21,143 nucleotides of DNA from an uncultured Parabacteroides sp. (GCA_934725305.1 CAKVBA010000050.1:1-21143), one strand, 5' to 3'; shown: positions 9,017 through 17,832, counted from the stretch's first letter. Notes: generated by a model not told the origin, from the sequence alone. A program made the numbers and translations.

Positions 9017-9286
9017 CGTAATAGCTTTAACGATTCAGAAGGATATATATGGAATAGAGTGCGAAGAAAAATGGTCACAGAAAGAGACTTGCAAGAAAAG
9101 CTACACCAACAAGCGTCTTGATTGGGCCTTCAGAGACATATCAAGGGCTGCAAAGACTTATGTCAGAGCCTTCCAATCCGGATTGATAAAGAAAGCTACT
9201 ACATGTAAAAAGGCTTCAGTTACCGAAGCAACCAAAGCCTTTTCTTTATACTTTTATAATAATCTTCTCGCTGGGAGAAGTATCAA
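9017..9286. other. Gene-free convergent interval between ald and mdh
   Basis: An open frame on the plus strand crosses this stretch but begins inside the ald terminator hairpin, runs into the 3' end of mdh on the other strand, and has no recognisable domain, so it is not called. The interval holds a perfect 12-bp palindrome CAATCCGGATTG (9174-9185) and two hairpins near the mdh end, described separately. Nothing else was recognised. Confidence 0.5.
9210..9280 (-). terminator. Terminator region downstream of mdh
   Basis: Just past the mdh stop, CTTCTC (9264-9269) and GAGAAG (9275-9280) form a 6-bp stem with a 5-base loop. In the mdh direction it is followed only by an AT-rich tract. About 20 bp further, AAAAGGCTT and AAGCCTTTT flank an inner GCTTC/GAAGC pair, giving an A/T-flanked stem that could stop transcription in both directions. 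Two weak hairpins in series are plausible; neither is a textbook terminator. Confidence 0.5.
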
Positions 9287-10228
9287 TTACAAAGCACCAA
9301 CTTCTTTCAAAGCAGCATTTGTTTTGTGAACAGCAGCAGCGCTCTTAGCGAACAATTCTTTCTCTTCAGCTGTCAAATCCAATTCAACGATCTTTTCGAT
9401 ACCGTTCTTGCCCAAGATAACAGGAACACCGATACAAAGATCAGATTCACCATATTCACCTTCCAAATATACAGAGCAAGGAATCATCTTCTTCTGGTTG
9501 TGGATGATTGATTCAACAACAAATGCTCCAGCAGCACCCGGTGCATACCATGCAGAAGTGCCTAACAACTTAGTCAATGTAGCACCACCTACCATTGTAG
9601 AAGAAACAACTTCCTGCAATTTCTCAGCGCTCAACAATGTGCTAACCGGCTGTCCTTTATAAGTAGCCAAACGAGCCAACGGAATCATTGTAGTATCACC
9701 GTGACCACCAATTACTATACCTTCTACTTCGTTTGCATTGCAACCCAAAGCCTGAGACAAGAAATATTTGAAGCGTGAGCTATCCAAAGCACCACCCATA
9801 CCAATGATACGATTCTTCGGCAAACCTAAAGACTTAAGAGCCAAATAAGTCATTGTATCCATCGGGTTAGAAATAACAACAAAGATAGCATTAGGTGAAT
9901 ACTTCAAAATGTTCTGAGCTACGCTCTTCACGATACCAGCGTTAACACCGATCAGCTCTTCACGAGTCATGCCTGGTTTACGAGGAATACCTGATGTAAT
10001 AACAACTACGTCAGAGTTAGCTGTTTTTTCATAATCATTTGTGCATCCAACAACTGTAGTGTCAAAACCCAGCAACTGTGCAGTCTGCATCATATCCATT
10101 GCTTTACCTTCGGATACACCTTCCTTTACGTCAAGCATTACCACTTCGTCTGCCACTTCATTATAGGCAAGAACATTTGCGCAAGTAGCACCTACGTTAC
10201 CGGCGCCAACAACTGTTACTTTAGACAT
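9287..10228 (-). CDS. mdh: NAD-dependent malate dehydrogenase
   Basis: The protein oxidises malate to oxaloacetate, or in Bacteroides-type fermentation runs the reductive direction toward fumarate and succinate. It belongs to the LDH-like MDH branch. The NAD motif GAGNVGATCA lies at residues 8-17. Substrate-specificity Arg83 and Arg89 in PRKPGMTR mark it as malate rather than lactate dehydrogenase. Asn121 (ISNPMD), Asp149/Arg152 (GALDSSRF) and catalytic His176 (GGHGDT) are all present. At 313 residues it has the usual length. It is transcribed alone: a TAnnTTTG promoter lies upstream and the preceding minus-strand operon ends in its own terminator. Codon use is biased in the same way as ald, consistent with high expression. 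Confidence 0.96.
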   Translation of the reverse strand: MSKVTVVGAGNVGATCANVLAYNEVADEVVMLDVKEGVSEGKAMDMMQTAQLLGFDTTVVGCTNDYEKTANSDVVVITSGIPRKPGMTREELIGVNAGIVKSVAQNILKYSPNAIFVVISNPMDTMTYLALKSLGLPKNRIIGMGGALDSSRFKYFLSQALGCNANEVEGIVIGGHGDTTMIPLARLATYKGQPVSTLLSAEKLQEVVSSTMVGGATLTKLLGTSAWYAPGAAGAFVVESIIHNQKKMIPCSVYLEGEYGESDLCIGVPVILGKNGIEKIVELDLTAEEKELFAKSAAAVHKTNAALKEVGAL

Positions 10229-10281
10229 AATAATAAGTTTTATGTGTTCTACTTATGGTTATTATTCAATTTTACTTTAGA

Positions 10282-10289
10282 CAAAGGTA
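10282..10289 (-). promoter_or_regulatory. -7 box (TACCTTTG) for mdh
   Basis: On the minus strand the sequence reads TACCTTTG, matching TAnnTTTG, 53 bp before the mdh ATG. Transcription should begin near 10275, giving a leader of about 45 bases. A clear -33 TTTG is not seen at 19-21 bp spacing. Confidence 0.6.
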
Positions 10290-10414
10290 CAATCTATTAT
10301 GTAATAAAGAAATTTTTCCCTAAATATTTTTCATCATTTTATCATTTTCTACATGAAGAGGCAAACACTACCACTCCTTTGATTTTCTTACACATCAAAC
10401 GCTTGCATTGTCTG

Positions 10415-10463
10415 CCAAAAACAAAGGGCTGCATGCAGGTTTCAATCACCTGACACACAGCCC
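10415..10463 (-). terminator. Terminator of the efflux/LpxA-like operon
   Basis: Read on the minus strand, a 15-16 bp stem pairs the complement of 10448-10463 (GGGCTGTGTGTCAGGT) with that of 10426-10440 (ACCTGCATGCAGCCC) around a 7-base loop, with one bulge and a few imperfect pairs. The complement of 10415-10425 then supplies TTTGTTTTTGG. It lies 28 bp past the last stop codon of the operon and insulates mdh. The TCTTGTTTT on the other side could make it partly bidirectional. Confidence 0.85.
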
Positions 10464-10490
10464 TCTTGTTTTAGACTAAAAGCTATATTT

Positions 10491-11258
10491 CTACTTGATA
10501 AGACCCAGTTTTGATGCCTCAACGAACTCAATGATATGCTGAATCTCATCGCTCATGGGCACCTGGTCTTTAATCATCAACAAGGCATCAAACAAACTGG
10601 AATTGCCCTGATAGATGATTCGATAGGCATGACTGATATGCTTGATCACCTTTTCGCTCACGCCCTCGTGTGACAAGATGTATGAGTTCACGCCATAATA
10701 GGTTGTGGGCTCTTGTGCTGCCACGATATAGGGCGGAACATCTTTTCGGAAACGACAGCCGGTCTGTGTCATTGACCAACGACCTACACGGCAACCCTGG
10801 CTGACCAATACATTACCACCAAAGATCACATGGTCTTCAAGATGGCAATAGCCCGACACTTTCGTTCCATAACCAAGCACACAGTGATTATCTACCACTG
10901 TGTCGTGTGAGATATGTACTCCTTCATGCAAGAAGTTGCCGTTACCGATACGGGTGGATTGTTCCACACCACTTCCTCGATTGATTACTACATTCTCGCG
11001 AATCACATTGTCGTCACCGATAATCGCTAATGTATCACCACCGGCAAACTGAAAGTCTTGAGGCTCTGCAGCAATCACAGCACCATTGAAAATACGGTTT
11101 CGTTTACCGATACGCGCACCACTCATGATACTTGCATACGGCATGATTTCGCAACCGTCACCGATTTCAACATTCTTATCAATATAAGCAAAGGGATGAA
11201 CGATTACATTCTCTCCCAATTTTGCACTGCTATCTATATAGGCTAAAGGACTAATCAT
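10491..11258 (-). CDS. LpxA-like UDP-GlcNAc/acyl-ACP O-acyltransferase paralogue
   Basis: This is a left-handed beta-helix hexapeptide acyltransferase related over its full length (255 residues) to LpxA, which begins lipid A synthesis. Repeats of the form ISPLAYIDSSAKLGENVIV cover the first 170 residues, followed by the family's DVPPY turn (173-177) and a helical C-terminus. By-eye alignment to E. coli LpxA keeps His122 and the catalytic base His125 as His115 and His118 (HISHD) and Asp74 as Asp68. However, His144 becomes Tyr137, His160 becomes Ser153, Lys76 becomes Gln70 and the acyl-ruler Gly173 becomes Thr166. It sits last in an efflux operon, 19 bp after the outer-membrane factor, not beside lpxC/fabZ/lpxD. 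A true lpxA is therefore expected elsewhere, and the acceptor or acyl chain may differ here. Confidence 0.8.
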   Translation of the reverse strand: MISPLAYIDSSAKLGENVIVHPFAYIDKNVEIGDGCEIMPYASIMSGARIGKRNRIFNGAVIAAEPQDFQFAGGDTLAIIGDDNVIRENVVINRGSGVEQSTRIGNGNFLHEGVHISHDTVVDNHCVLGYGTKVSGYCHLEDHVIFGGNVLVSQGCRVGRWSMTQTGCRFRKDVPPYIVAAQEPTTYYGVNSYILSHEGVSEKVIKHISHAYRIIYQGNSSLFDALLMIKDQVPMSDEIQHIIEFVEASKLGLIK

Positions 11259-11277
11259 GGCTCTCTGTTTTTAGAAG

Positions 11278-12663
11278 TTATTCTCTACCGCCACCTACGG
11301 CACTGTATAAATTAATTACAGCCTGCATACGCTGTACATTGTCAGCTACCTCAACCAGCTGGGCACTTAACAGGCCCTGCTGTGCCGAAAGAATCTCCAA
11401 ATAGGAGGACATACCCGACTGAAACAGTGATTTGGTATATTCCACTGCCTTCTCCAACTCTGCGATGCGCACCTTGTCGTGTTCCAACTTACGGTTGGCT
11501 GCGTCATAGAGATGAAGCGCATTGCTTACCTCCTTGCCTGCCTCAAGAATGGCTTGCTGATAATTCATCTTGGCAATCTTTTCTTCGGCCTTAGACACCT
11601 TCAGATTGGCAATCAGCTTACCATGATTGAAGATGGGTTGTGCCAATGAACCCAATGCCTGGAAAAGGAATTGTCCCGGATTAGAGACTGACACTCCTGA
11701 TCCATTGGTCCACCCAGCTGTTGCTGTGATAGTCAGACCCGGATAGAAGGCTGCACGGGCTTGGTTGGTCTGATAATAGGCCTTGGCCAATGTCATCTCT
11801 GCAATCTTCACATCAGGACGATTTTCCAACAGCTGCAAAGGTACGCCGGCCAGAATAGTCTCGGGCATCACCTGATCGGCCAAAGTGCCACGCTTAATCA
11901 CACCCGGAGCCTTTGCCAACAATACAGACAGAGAATTCTCTACCTCACGCACCTGACGCTGCAGGTCGATCAGTGAAGATGACACCTGGTGCAACACCGC
12001 ACGCATCTGCACAACGGCTGCCTCCGTAGTCATGCCGGCCTCTTTCATAGCCTCCATAACGCGTACATTCTCTTTATAGATATCCACCGTCTCTGACGTA
12101 ATCTCAACCTGACGGTCCAACATCAGCAACGTATAATAGGTATTGGCAATACCGCCAATCAGCCCCGAACGTACGGCCTGACGGGCATACTGACTCTGCA
12201 GATAGACTGCTTTCTGACTACGGCTTGCGTTGAGCAACTTGCCAAACAGATCGACCTGCCAACTGGCCACTGCCGGAGTGGTATAAGCCTTTACATAATC
12301 GGTATGCTCCATCTTTGTGATGGTTCCCTGCGGAGCCAGATTGATGGAAGGAAGGAAAGAGAGACGTGCCGATGTGAGCAACACCTTTGCCTCTTTCACA
12401 CGAAGAACAGCTGCCTGCATATCCACATTGTTGGCCAGGCCCTCTTCGATCAATGCCTGCAACTGCGGATCACGGAACACCTCCTGCCAAGGCAGATTGG
12501 CCATCGTTGCTGTGTCGGAAACCAACGTGTCAACAGCCGATACCGGATCACGATAAAGGCCGGCTGTCTCGATGTTCTCCGGTCTATCATACGCTTTGTA
12601 GATATGGCAACTGCTCAACAAAGCAGTTGCACATACCATAATATATATATATTGTTTCTTCAT
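11278..12663 (-). CDS. Outer-membrane factor lipoprotein of a tripartite efflux pump (TolC/OprM, NodT family)
   Basis: This forms the outer-membrane and periplasmic exit duct for the adjacent RND pump. The leader MKKQYIYIMVCATALLSSC ends in a lipobox with Cys19, so it should be lipid-anchored. The body shows the two repeated coiled-coil regions of the family, including NLPWQEVFRDPQLQALIEEG near the start, VASWQVDLFGKL, LENRPDVKIAE and QPIFNHGKL. The start at 12663 is chosen over the in-frame ATG at 12669 because an AGGAG at 12670-12674 abuts the first ATG but lies 6 bases from the second. That Shine-Dalgarno sequence is unusual for this phylum and overlaps the stop codon of the RND gene, pointing to translational coupling. 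Confidence 0.93.
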   Translation of the reverse strand: MKKQYIYIMVCATALLSSCHIYKAYDRPENIETAGLYRDPVSAVDTLVSDTATMANLPWQEVFRDPQLQALIEEGLANNVDMQAAVLRVKEAKVLLTSARLSFLPSINLAPQGTITKMEHTDYVKAYTTPAVASWQVDLFGKLLNASRSQKAVYLQSQYARQAVRSGLIGGIANTYYTLLMLDRQVEITSETVDIYKENVRVMEAMKEAGMTTEAAVVQMRAVLHQVSSSLIDLQRQVREVENSLSVLLAKAPGVIKRGTLADQVMPETILAGVPLQLLENRPDVKIAEMTLAKAYYQTNQARAAFYPGLTITATAGWTNGSGVSVSNPGQFLFQALGSLAQPIFNHGKLIANLKVSKAEEKIAKMNYQQAILEAGKEVSNALHLYDAANRKLEHDKVRIAELEKAVEYTKSLFQSGMSSYLEILSAQQGLLSAQLVEVADNVQRMQAVINLYSAVGGGRE

Positions 12664-12672
12664 GATCATCTC

Positions 12673-15600
12673 CTATTTTTGAGTGTTTGCATATTGTTCA
12701 ATTTCCGCGTTCATGTCGCTATTATCCAAATCGTCCCACTCAAGCGGCTTCACCTTCTCTTGCAGATACTGGAACACCACGAACAGTACCGGAACAATAA
12801 AGATCTGGAAAATCATACCGATCAACATACCACCGATAGCAGAAGTTCCCAAAGTGCGGTTACCATGAGCACCTACACCAAAAGCAAACATCAACGGCAA
12901 CAGACCCACAATCATCGCCAATGAGGTCATCAAGATAGGACGCAAACGAGCAGCAGCACCCAACACGGCAGCCCAAGTAATGCTCATACCCATTCGACGA
13001 CGGTCAAGAGCAAACTCTACAATCAAGATAGCATTCTTGGCCAACAGACCCATCAACATAATCAAGGCAATCTGCATGTAGATGTCGTTTGACATAGATC
13101 CCAATATCATCTTCAAGGCCGGGATGTTACCCAATGCACCCATTCCGTTGACGAAGAGGAAGCTACCCATCAAACCAAACGGCACAGACAGCAACACAGA
13201 CAACGGCAAGATGTAGCTCTCATACTGTGCACTCAACAACAAGTAAACGAATACGAAACAGAGCACAAAGATGATAGCTGTTGTTCCTCCACTGGTTGCG
13301 GCCTCTTCACGAGCCATACCGCCTAACTCATATCCATAACCTGCCGGCAAATTCTGCTTAGCCACTTCGGCTATGGCCTGCAATGCCTGACCTGAAGTAT
13401 AACCTGAAGCCGGAGCTACCATCACCTTGATGGCCGTGTACAGGTTGAAACGGTTTATCACGTCCGGACCATATACCTTCTTAATAGATACAAACTGAGT
13501 GATCGGAGCCATTTCATTACCGTTGCGCACCTTGATACTGTTCAATGATTCCAGATTCTTGGTTGCACTAGGTTCTGCCTGGATCATTACACGATACATC
13601 TTACCAAAACTATTGAAGTTAGAAGCATATAGACCTCCAAAATAACCTTGCATTGTTGACAAGATATCGTTCGGATTGAGACCGACCTTCTTACAAGCAG
13701 CCGCATCAATATCCAACATATACTGCGGGAAGTTCGGATTGAACGATGTCTGAGCCGATTTAATCTCGGGACGCTGCTTCAAAGCATCAATATAGTCATG
13801 CACCACGCCGTTGAAATGATTCAAATCACCACCGGTTTTATCCTGCATATTCAACTCAATATCGCTGGATGCCGAATAACCCGGAATCATTGGCGGAGCA
13901 AAGAACAATACCTGAGCCTCCTTGATAACCTTTTGGGCACGCATAAACAGAGAGGCATAAACAATATCCGAGTTCTGCATCAATGAACGTTCTTCCCAAT
14001 CTTTCAGCTTAATGATCAATGATCCGTAAGAAGGACCTTGACCTCCGATGAAACTGAAACCAGAAATAACAGTACGTGATTCAACGGCTGGCTCGGCTGC
14101 TACCAAGCTATCTACACGATTCAGAATCTCCATCGCACGCTCTTGTGAAGTGCCTGGAGGTAATGTAACTGCACCCATGATGGTTCCGGTATCTTCATTC
14201 GGCACCATACCGGTCGGTGTGGTCTGCATAAGGAAGATCATCAAGGCGATAGAGCCAATAACCAAACCAAAAGAGAGTGTTTTCTTCTGGATAAAGAATA
14301 CCACACGCTTCTTATATTTATTCAACAACGAATCATAAGCCGCATTGAATGAACGGTGGAAACGGTCCACAATCGACATCTTTCCCCCATGTCCTTCGGT
14401 ATGTGGCTTCAAGAAGATGGCACAAAGAGCCGGTGACAAGGTCAAGGCATTCAATGCTGAGAATCCAATAGAGATGGCCATCGTCAAACCAAACTGACGA
14501 TAGAATGTACCGGCTGTTCCACCCATGAAACTTACGGGAATAAACACTGACATCATCACCAGGGTAATTGAAACGATAGCACCGCCCAACTCGTTCATCG
14601 CATCGATTGACGCCTGCTTAACAGAGGTATAGCCTTGGTCCAGCTTGGCGTGAACCCCTTCGACCACCACAATCGCATCATCGACCACAATCGCAATAGC
14701 CAACACCATCGCAGACAAAGTCAGCAAATTGACACTGAATCCGATCAATTTCAACACGAAGAAGGTGGCAATCAAGGCAACCGGAATTGCAATGGCCGGA
14801 ATCAATGTTGAACGCATATCCTGCAAGAACAGATACACAACGATAAACACCAGGATAAAGGCCTCGATCAAGGTCTTGAGCACCTCATGAATAGAGGCGA
14901 ACAAGAAGTCGTTGGCATTTTGCGCAATACAAATGCCCAATCCTGAAGGCAATGATAATTCAGCCTTGGACAACACTTTTTCAAGCTCCATAATGGTCTG
15001 AGTCGCATTGGTACCGGCCATCTGATAAACAATACAAGACACGGCCTTGCGACCATTTACCGTATTGTTGAAAGTATAAGCACGACGGCCCAATTCCAAA
15101 TCGGCAATATCGCCTAAGCGAAGGACTTCACCATTGGGCAGAGCCTTAATGACAATATCCTCAAACTCTTTAGTCTGCTGCAGACGTCCTTTATAACGAA
15201 TAGTATATTGGAAAGTCTGGTTACCACGTTCACCAAACTGACCAGGAGCTGCTTCGATGTTCTGTTCGCTCAATGCAGTAGATACATCTTTCGGAATCAA
15301 CTTATACTGTGCCATTACATCTGGTTTCAGCCAGACACGCATAGAATAATCTTCACCCAACACATAGGCATCACCCACACCACTTACACGCTTGATTTCA
15401 GGAATCAAGTTGATGTTGGCATAGTTTTCGATAAACTCAATATTATATTTATCCTCCGTATCATAGAGAGAGAAAATCATCAACATAGAGGTCTGACGCT
15501 TCTGTGTAGTCACACCAACCTTCGTTACTTCGGCCGGCAACAAACCCTGAGCCATAGAGACACGATTCTGCACGTTGACGGCTGCCATATTCGGGTCTGT

Positions 15601-15894
15601 TCCCTGGTTAAAATAGACATCAATACTGGCTGCACCGTTGTTTGAAGCAGACGAAGAGATATACATCATGTTTTCTACACCATTTATCTGGTCTTCCAAC
15701 GGAGCAATCACAGAATTCAATACGGCAGTTGAGTTCGCTCCCGTATAAACGGCTCGTACCGATACGGTAGGAGGCGCAATATCCGGATACTGGGTAATTG
15801 GCAGGGTTGCCAATCCGATCACACCCAAAATGACTATCAACACAGAAATAACGGTTGAGAGCACCGGACGGTTAATAAATCTATCTAGTTTCAT
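12673..15894 (-). CDS. RND multidrug efflux transporter, HAE-1 family (AcrB/BmeB-like)
   Basis: This inner-membrane proton-driven trimeric pump exports drugs, bile salts or other amphiphiles. It has 1073 residues, normal for HAE-1 pumps. It opens with the family-typical MKLDRFINRPVLSTVISVLI, then LPITQYPDIAPP and the periplasmic porter repeats. Proton-relay residues are intact: Asp405-Asp406 in IAIVVDDAIVVVEG and Lys953 in GLLAKNAILIVEF. Two sets of transmembrane bundles (near residues 335-560 and 870-1045) flank the two porter halves. The start ATG follows a purine-rich GAAGAAG. The 29-bp gap to the upstream fusion-protein gene and the near-abutting downstream gene indicate one operon. Substrate range cannot be read from the sequence. 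Confidence 0.96.
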   Translation of the reverse strand: MKLDRFINRPVLSTVISVLIVILGVIGLATLPITQYPDIAPPTVSVRAVYTGANSTAVLNSVIAPLEDQINGVENMMYISSSASNNGAASIDVYFNQGTDPNMAAVNVQNRVSMAQGLLPAEVTKVGVTTQKRQTSMLMIFSLYDTEDKYNIEFIENYANINLIPEIKRVSGVGDAYVLGEDYSMRVWLKPDVMAQYKLIPKDVSTALSEQNIEAAPGQFGERGNQTFQYTIRYKGRLQQTKEFEDIVIKALPNGEVLRLGDIADLELGRRAYTFNNTVNGRKAVSCIVYQMAGTNATQTIMELEKVLSKAELSLPSGLGICIAQNANDFLFASIHEVLKTLIEAFILVFIVVYLFLQDMRSTLIPAIAIPVALIATFFVLKLIGFSVNLLTLSAMVLAIAIVVDDAIVVVEGVHAKLDQGYTSVKQASIDAMNELGGAIVSITLVMMSVFIPVSFMGGTAGTFYRQFGLTMAISIGFSALNALTLSPALCAIFLKPHTEGHGGKMSIVDRFHRSFNAAYDSLLNKYKKRVVFFIQKKTLSFGLVIGSIALMIFLMQTTPTGMVPNEDTGTIMGAVTLPPGTSQERAMEILNRVDSLVAAEPAVESRTVISGFSFIGGQGPSYGSLIIKLKDWEERSLMQNSDIVYASLFMRAQKVIKEAQVLFFAPPMIPGYSASSDIELNMQDKTGGDLNHFNGVVHDYIDALKQRPEIKSAQTSFNPNFPQYMLDIDAAACKKVGLNPNDILSTMQGYFGGLYASNFNSFGKMYRVMIQAEPSATKNLESLNSIKVRNGNEMAPITQFVSIKKVYGPDVINRFNLYTAIKVMVAPASGYTSGQALQAIAEVAKQNLPAGYGYELGGMAREEAATSGGTTAIIFVLCFVFVYLLLSAQYESYILPLSVLLSVPFGLMGSFLFVNGMGALGNIPALKMILGSMSNDIYMQIALIMLMGLLAKNAILIVEFALDRRRMGMSITWAAVLGAAARLRPILMTSLAMIVGLLPLMFAFGVGAHGNRTLGTSAIGGMLIGMIFQIFIVPVLFVVFQYLQEKVKPLEWDDLDNSDMNAEIEQYANTQK

Positions 15895-15923
15895 TCTTCT
15901 TCGCTATTAAAATGTTCCATTCA

Positions 15924-17135
15924 TTACTTGAAAGCCGTTGACAAATTACCCTCTCGCTGATCTTTCAAGGCCTGCTGATATTTGGCCTCTTTCTGTTCAG
16001 GAGTGATTGGTGTAATGGTCTGTCCATCGCGCAAAACCTGCACACCTTCAATCACGATTTTGTCATTAGCCTTCAGACCGTCTGTTACAATATAGTTCTT
16101 TCCGTCGTTCAGATTTGAGATCTTCACCTCTGTATATTTCACAGTATTGTCTGACTGCAATACATAGACAAACTTCTTATCCTGAATATCAACCGTTGCA
16201 TGCTGCGGAATCAAAATTACGTCATTCATGGTGTAAGGGAAAACGATATTACCTGTACCGCCACTACGAAGAATATTCTTTTTGTTCGGGAACACGGCAC
16301 GCATGCTGACAGAACCGGTTGTCTGGTCAATCACACCACTGACAGCATCAATCTTACCTGTCTCATCCAGGAAAGTACCATCGGCCAACTGCAAACGCAC
16401 ATCCGGCATCTTATCGAGCTGTTCCTTCAAGCTGCCGCCAGACTTTGTCATACGCAACAGGTCTTTCTCTGTCATAGAGAAATAGACATATACTTCACCA
16501 ATTTCTGAGACAGTCGTCATAGGTTGAGCGATAGAAGGACTTACCAGACTACCGATACGATACGGGAATGTTCCTACCACACCGTTAGACGGACTCTTTA
16601 CTGTACAGAACGACAAATTCTGATTGGCACTGACCAGCATTGCTTCAGCCTGAGCCAGACTGGCCTTGGCCGACATCAGCTGGTTCACAGCAGTCTGATA
16701 TTCAAAATCACTGATAATCTGTTTAGAGTGAAGCACCTTCTTGTTCTTCTCTGTCAATGTCAATGTAGCTACATTAGCTTTGGCCATTTCGACAGCCGCC
16801 TTGGCCTGACCCACAGCAGCCCGATACTGTGTAGGGTCAATCTGAAACAAAGCCTGACCTTTACGAACAGTTGCTCCTTCATCTACACATAGTTTTACTA
16901 TAAAACCGGAAACCTGTGGACGGATGTCGATATCCTGTGTTCCCTTAATGGTTGCCGGATAAGAAGTAGCCTGATTGCTGAATGTAGCCTCTAATGAAAC
17001 CACAGCATACTCGTTATCTCCTAATTTCATGCCACTTTGATTATTGCCACAAGCCGTTAACAAAGAAATGCCAGTGACAAACATTGCGATTCGCCTAAAC
17101 GGTGTCATTGCAAATTTCAGATTTCGTTTATTCAT
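15924..17135 (-). CDS. Efflux RND periplasmic adaptor (membrane-fusion) lipoprotein
   Basis: The adaptor couples the RND pump to the outer-membrane factor. It begins with a signal peptide ending in the lipobox LLTAC (Cys29). A first biotinyl-lipoyl half (RPQVSGFIVKLCVDEGATVRKG, near 72-93) is followed by a helical hairpin rich in Ala/Lys (about 100-170), the second lipoyl half (FCTVKSPSNGVVGTFPYRIGSLV), and beta-barrel and membrane-proximal domains. The 403-residue length is typical. Met10 (MTPFRRIAMFVTG) is an alternative start that still gives a complete signal peptide. As the first gene of the operon it has a TAnnTTTG promoter about 110 bp upstream. No TetR or other regulator gene lies beside it. 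Confidence 0.94.
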   Translation of the reverse strand: MNKRNLKFAMTPFRRIAMFVTGISLLTACGNNQSGMKLGDNEYAVVSLEATFSNQATSYPATIKGTQDIDIRPQVSGFIVKLCVDEGATVRKGQALFQIDPTQYRAAVGQAKAAVEMAKANVATLTLTEKNKKVLHSKQIISDFEYQTAVNQLMSAKASLAQAEAMLVSANQNLSFCTVKSPSNGVVGTFPYRIGSLVSPSIAQPMTTVSEIGEVYVYFSMTEKDLLRMTKSGGSLKEQLDKMPDVRLQLADGTFLDETGKIDAVSGVIDQTTGSVSMRAVFPNKKNILRSGGTGNIVFPYTMNDVILIPQHATVDIQDKKFVYVLQSDNTVKYTEVKISNLNDGKNYIVTDGLKANDKIVIEGVQVLRDGQTITPITPEQKEAKYQQALKDQREGNLSTAFK

Positions 17136-17247
17136 ATTCTGCTAATTATATATTTTCAAGATGTTTGTTTTATCTTAACAAGTGTATGGATCAGATTTAG
17201 ACAGGATGTATTTCGATAGTCAACACCTAATCTTCCATAATAGCATA

Positions 17248-17255
17248 CAAATATA
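17248..17255 (-). promoter_or_regulatory. -7 box (TATATTTG) for the efflux operon
   Basis: The minus strand reads TATATTTG, matching TAnnTTTG, 113 bp before the adaptor ATG. Transcription should start near 17241, giving a leader of about 105 bases. No clear -33 element is seen. Immediately upstream lies the palindrome cluster, so any operator of this operon is likely to be in or near 17256-17370. Confidence 0.55.
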
Positions 17256-17314
17256 TAATCTTTTTACTTTATTTCTATCTCTTATACCCGGTTAATGAAT
17301 ATAATTCACAATTC

Positions 17315-17470
17315 TTTTTTGAGAAAAGCTCAGCTCCTTTTTCGAACGGCGTTCGAACACTGTTCGAATAACACTCAAAAAAGGTGGGTAGGGACTTTTT
17401 GAGAAAAGTCTATAGAGTCTTTAGAAAAAGTCTATAGACTCTTTGAAAAATGGGTAGGCACTCCGTTTTC
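17315..17470. repeat. Palindromic word cluster, left arm
   Basis: The cluster strings together short self-complementary words separated by T-rich and A-rich runs. It contains three TTCGAA sites at 17341, 17352 and 17363 (11-bp period), then GGGTAGGGACTTTTTGA, AAGTCTATAGAGTCTT, the perfect 12-bp palindrome AGTCTATAGACT (17429-17440), and GAAAAATGGGTAGGCACTCC. The same words occur in reverse orientation at 17784-17945. No open frame of length crosses it. Confidence 0.75.
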
Positions 17471-17475
17471 AACCC

Positions 17476-17496
17476 TTAAACCCAAATCGGTCATTA
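17476..17496 (+). repeat. Core repeat copy 1 (CCCAAATCGGTCATTA)
   Basis: The run contains AACCCAAATCGGTCATTA. It is one of four copies of a roughly 20-bp core; the others are at 17621-17640 (same strand), 18161-18180 (opposite strand) and, degraded, at 21021-21037 (opposite strand). Confidence 0.75.
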
Positions 17497-17620
17497 AATT
17501 TCAAGAACAAACCCGTTGGCAGAACTACTAATGTATAAGTACGATGTAAGGAGTAACAATTCCTCTCAAAAGAGGGTGCGTCAGAATTGCAAACCACTTC
17601 GCTGCATTTGGAATCCGATT

Positions 17621-17640
17621 TTAACCCAATTCGGTCATTA
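17621..17640 (+). repeat. Core repeat copy 2
   Basis: It reads TTAACCCAATTCGGTCATTA, differing from the 18161-18180 copy (read in reverse) at one base. About 48 bp before it is GGTGCGTCAGAATT, which resembles the GCTGCGTCAAAA word of the 6431 element. Confidence 0.75.
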
Positions 17641-17790
17641 GATTACGATTCTTGTTGGTGCTTGTTTTGAACAGATTGCAATGGATGCGTTGAAGGCATA
17701 TTTATCAACCATAAAAATACAATAAGCCAACAGGCAGGCAAGAGACTACTAATCCGGTCAAAAAGGAGTAAGCTATTTCCGAAAATTGGG

Positions 17791-17832
17791 TAACTACTCC
17801 GTTCCGACGGAGTAGTTATTCCGTCCGAACGG
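17791..17832. repeat. Perfect 12-bp-stem hairpin followed by a second small hairpin
   Basis: TAACTACTCCGT (17791-17802) and ACGGAGTAGTTA (17807-17818) are exact reverse complements around the 4-base loop TCCG. The next bases CCGT-CCGA-ACGG (17821-17832) make a shorter hairpin of related sequence. There is no adjoining T-run, so it is not an ordinary terminator. Confidence 0.85.

Noticed and set aside
9000..9329. 109-codon open frame on the plus strand between ald and mdh
   Set aside because: It starts inside the ald terminator hairpin, overlaps the mdh 3' end on the opposite strand, has no promoter box before it and shows no recognisable domain.
10244..10453. 69-codon plus-strand frame upstream of mdh
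   Set aside because: It overlaps the mdh promoter region and runs into the operon terminator hairpin; no domain and no start signal support it.
12304..12924. 206-codon plus-strand frame opposite the efflux genes
   Set aside because: It is the antisense shadow of the outer-membrane factor and RND genes, which have clear family signatures on the minus strand; its protein is rich in His, Cys and Arg without a domain.
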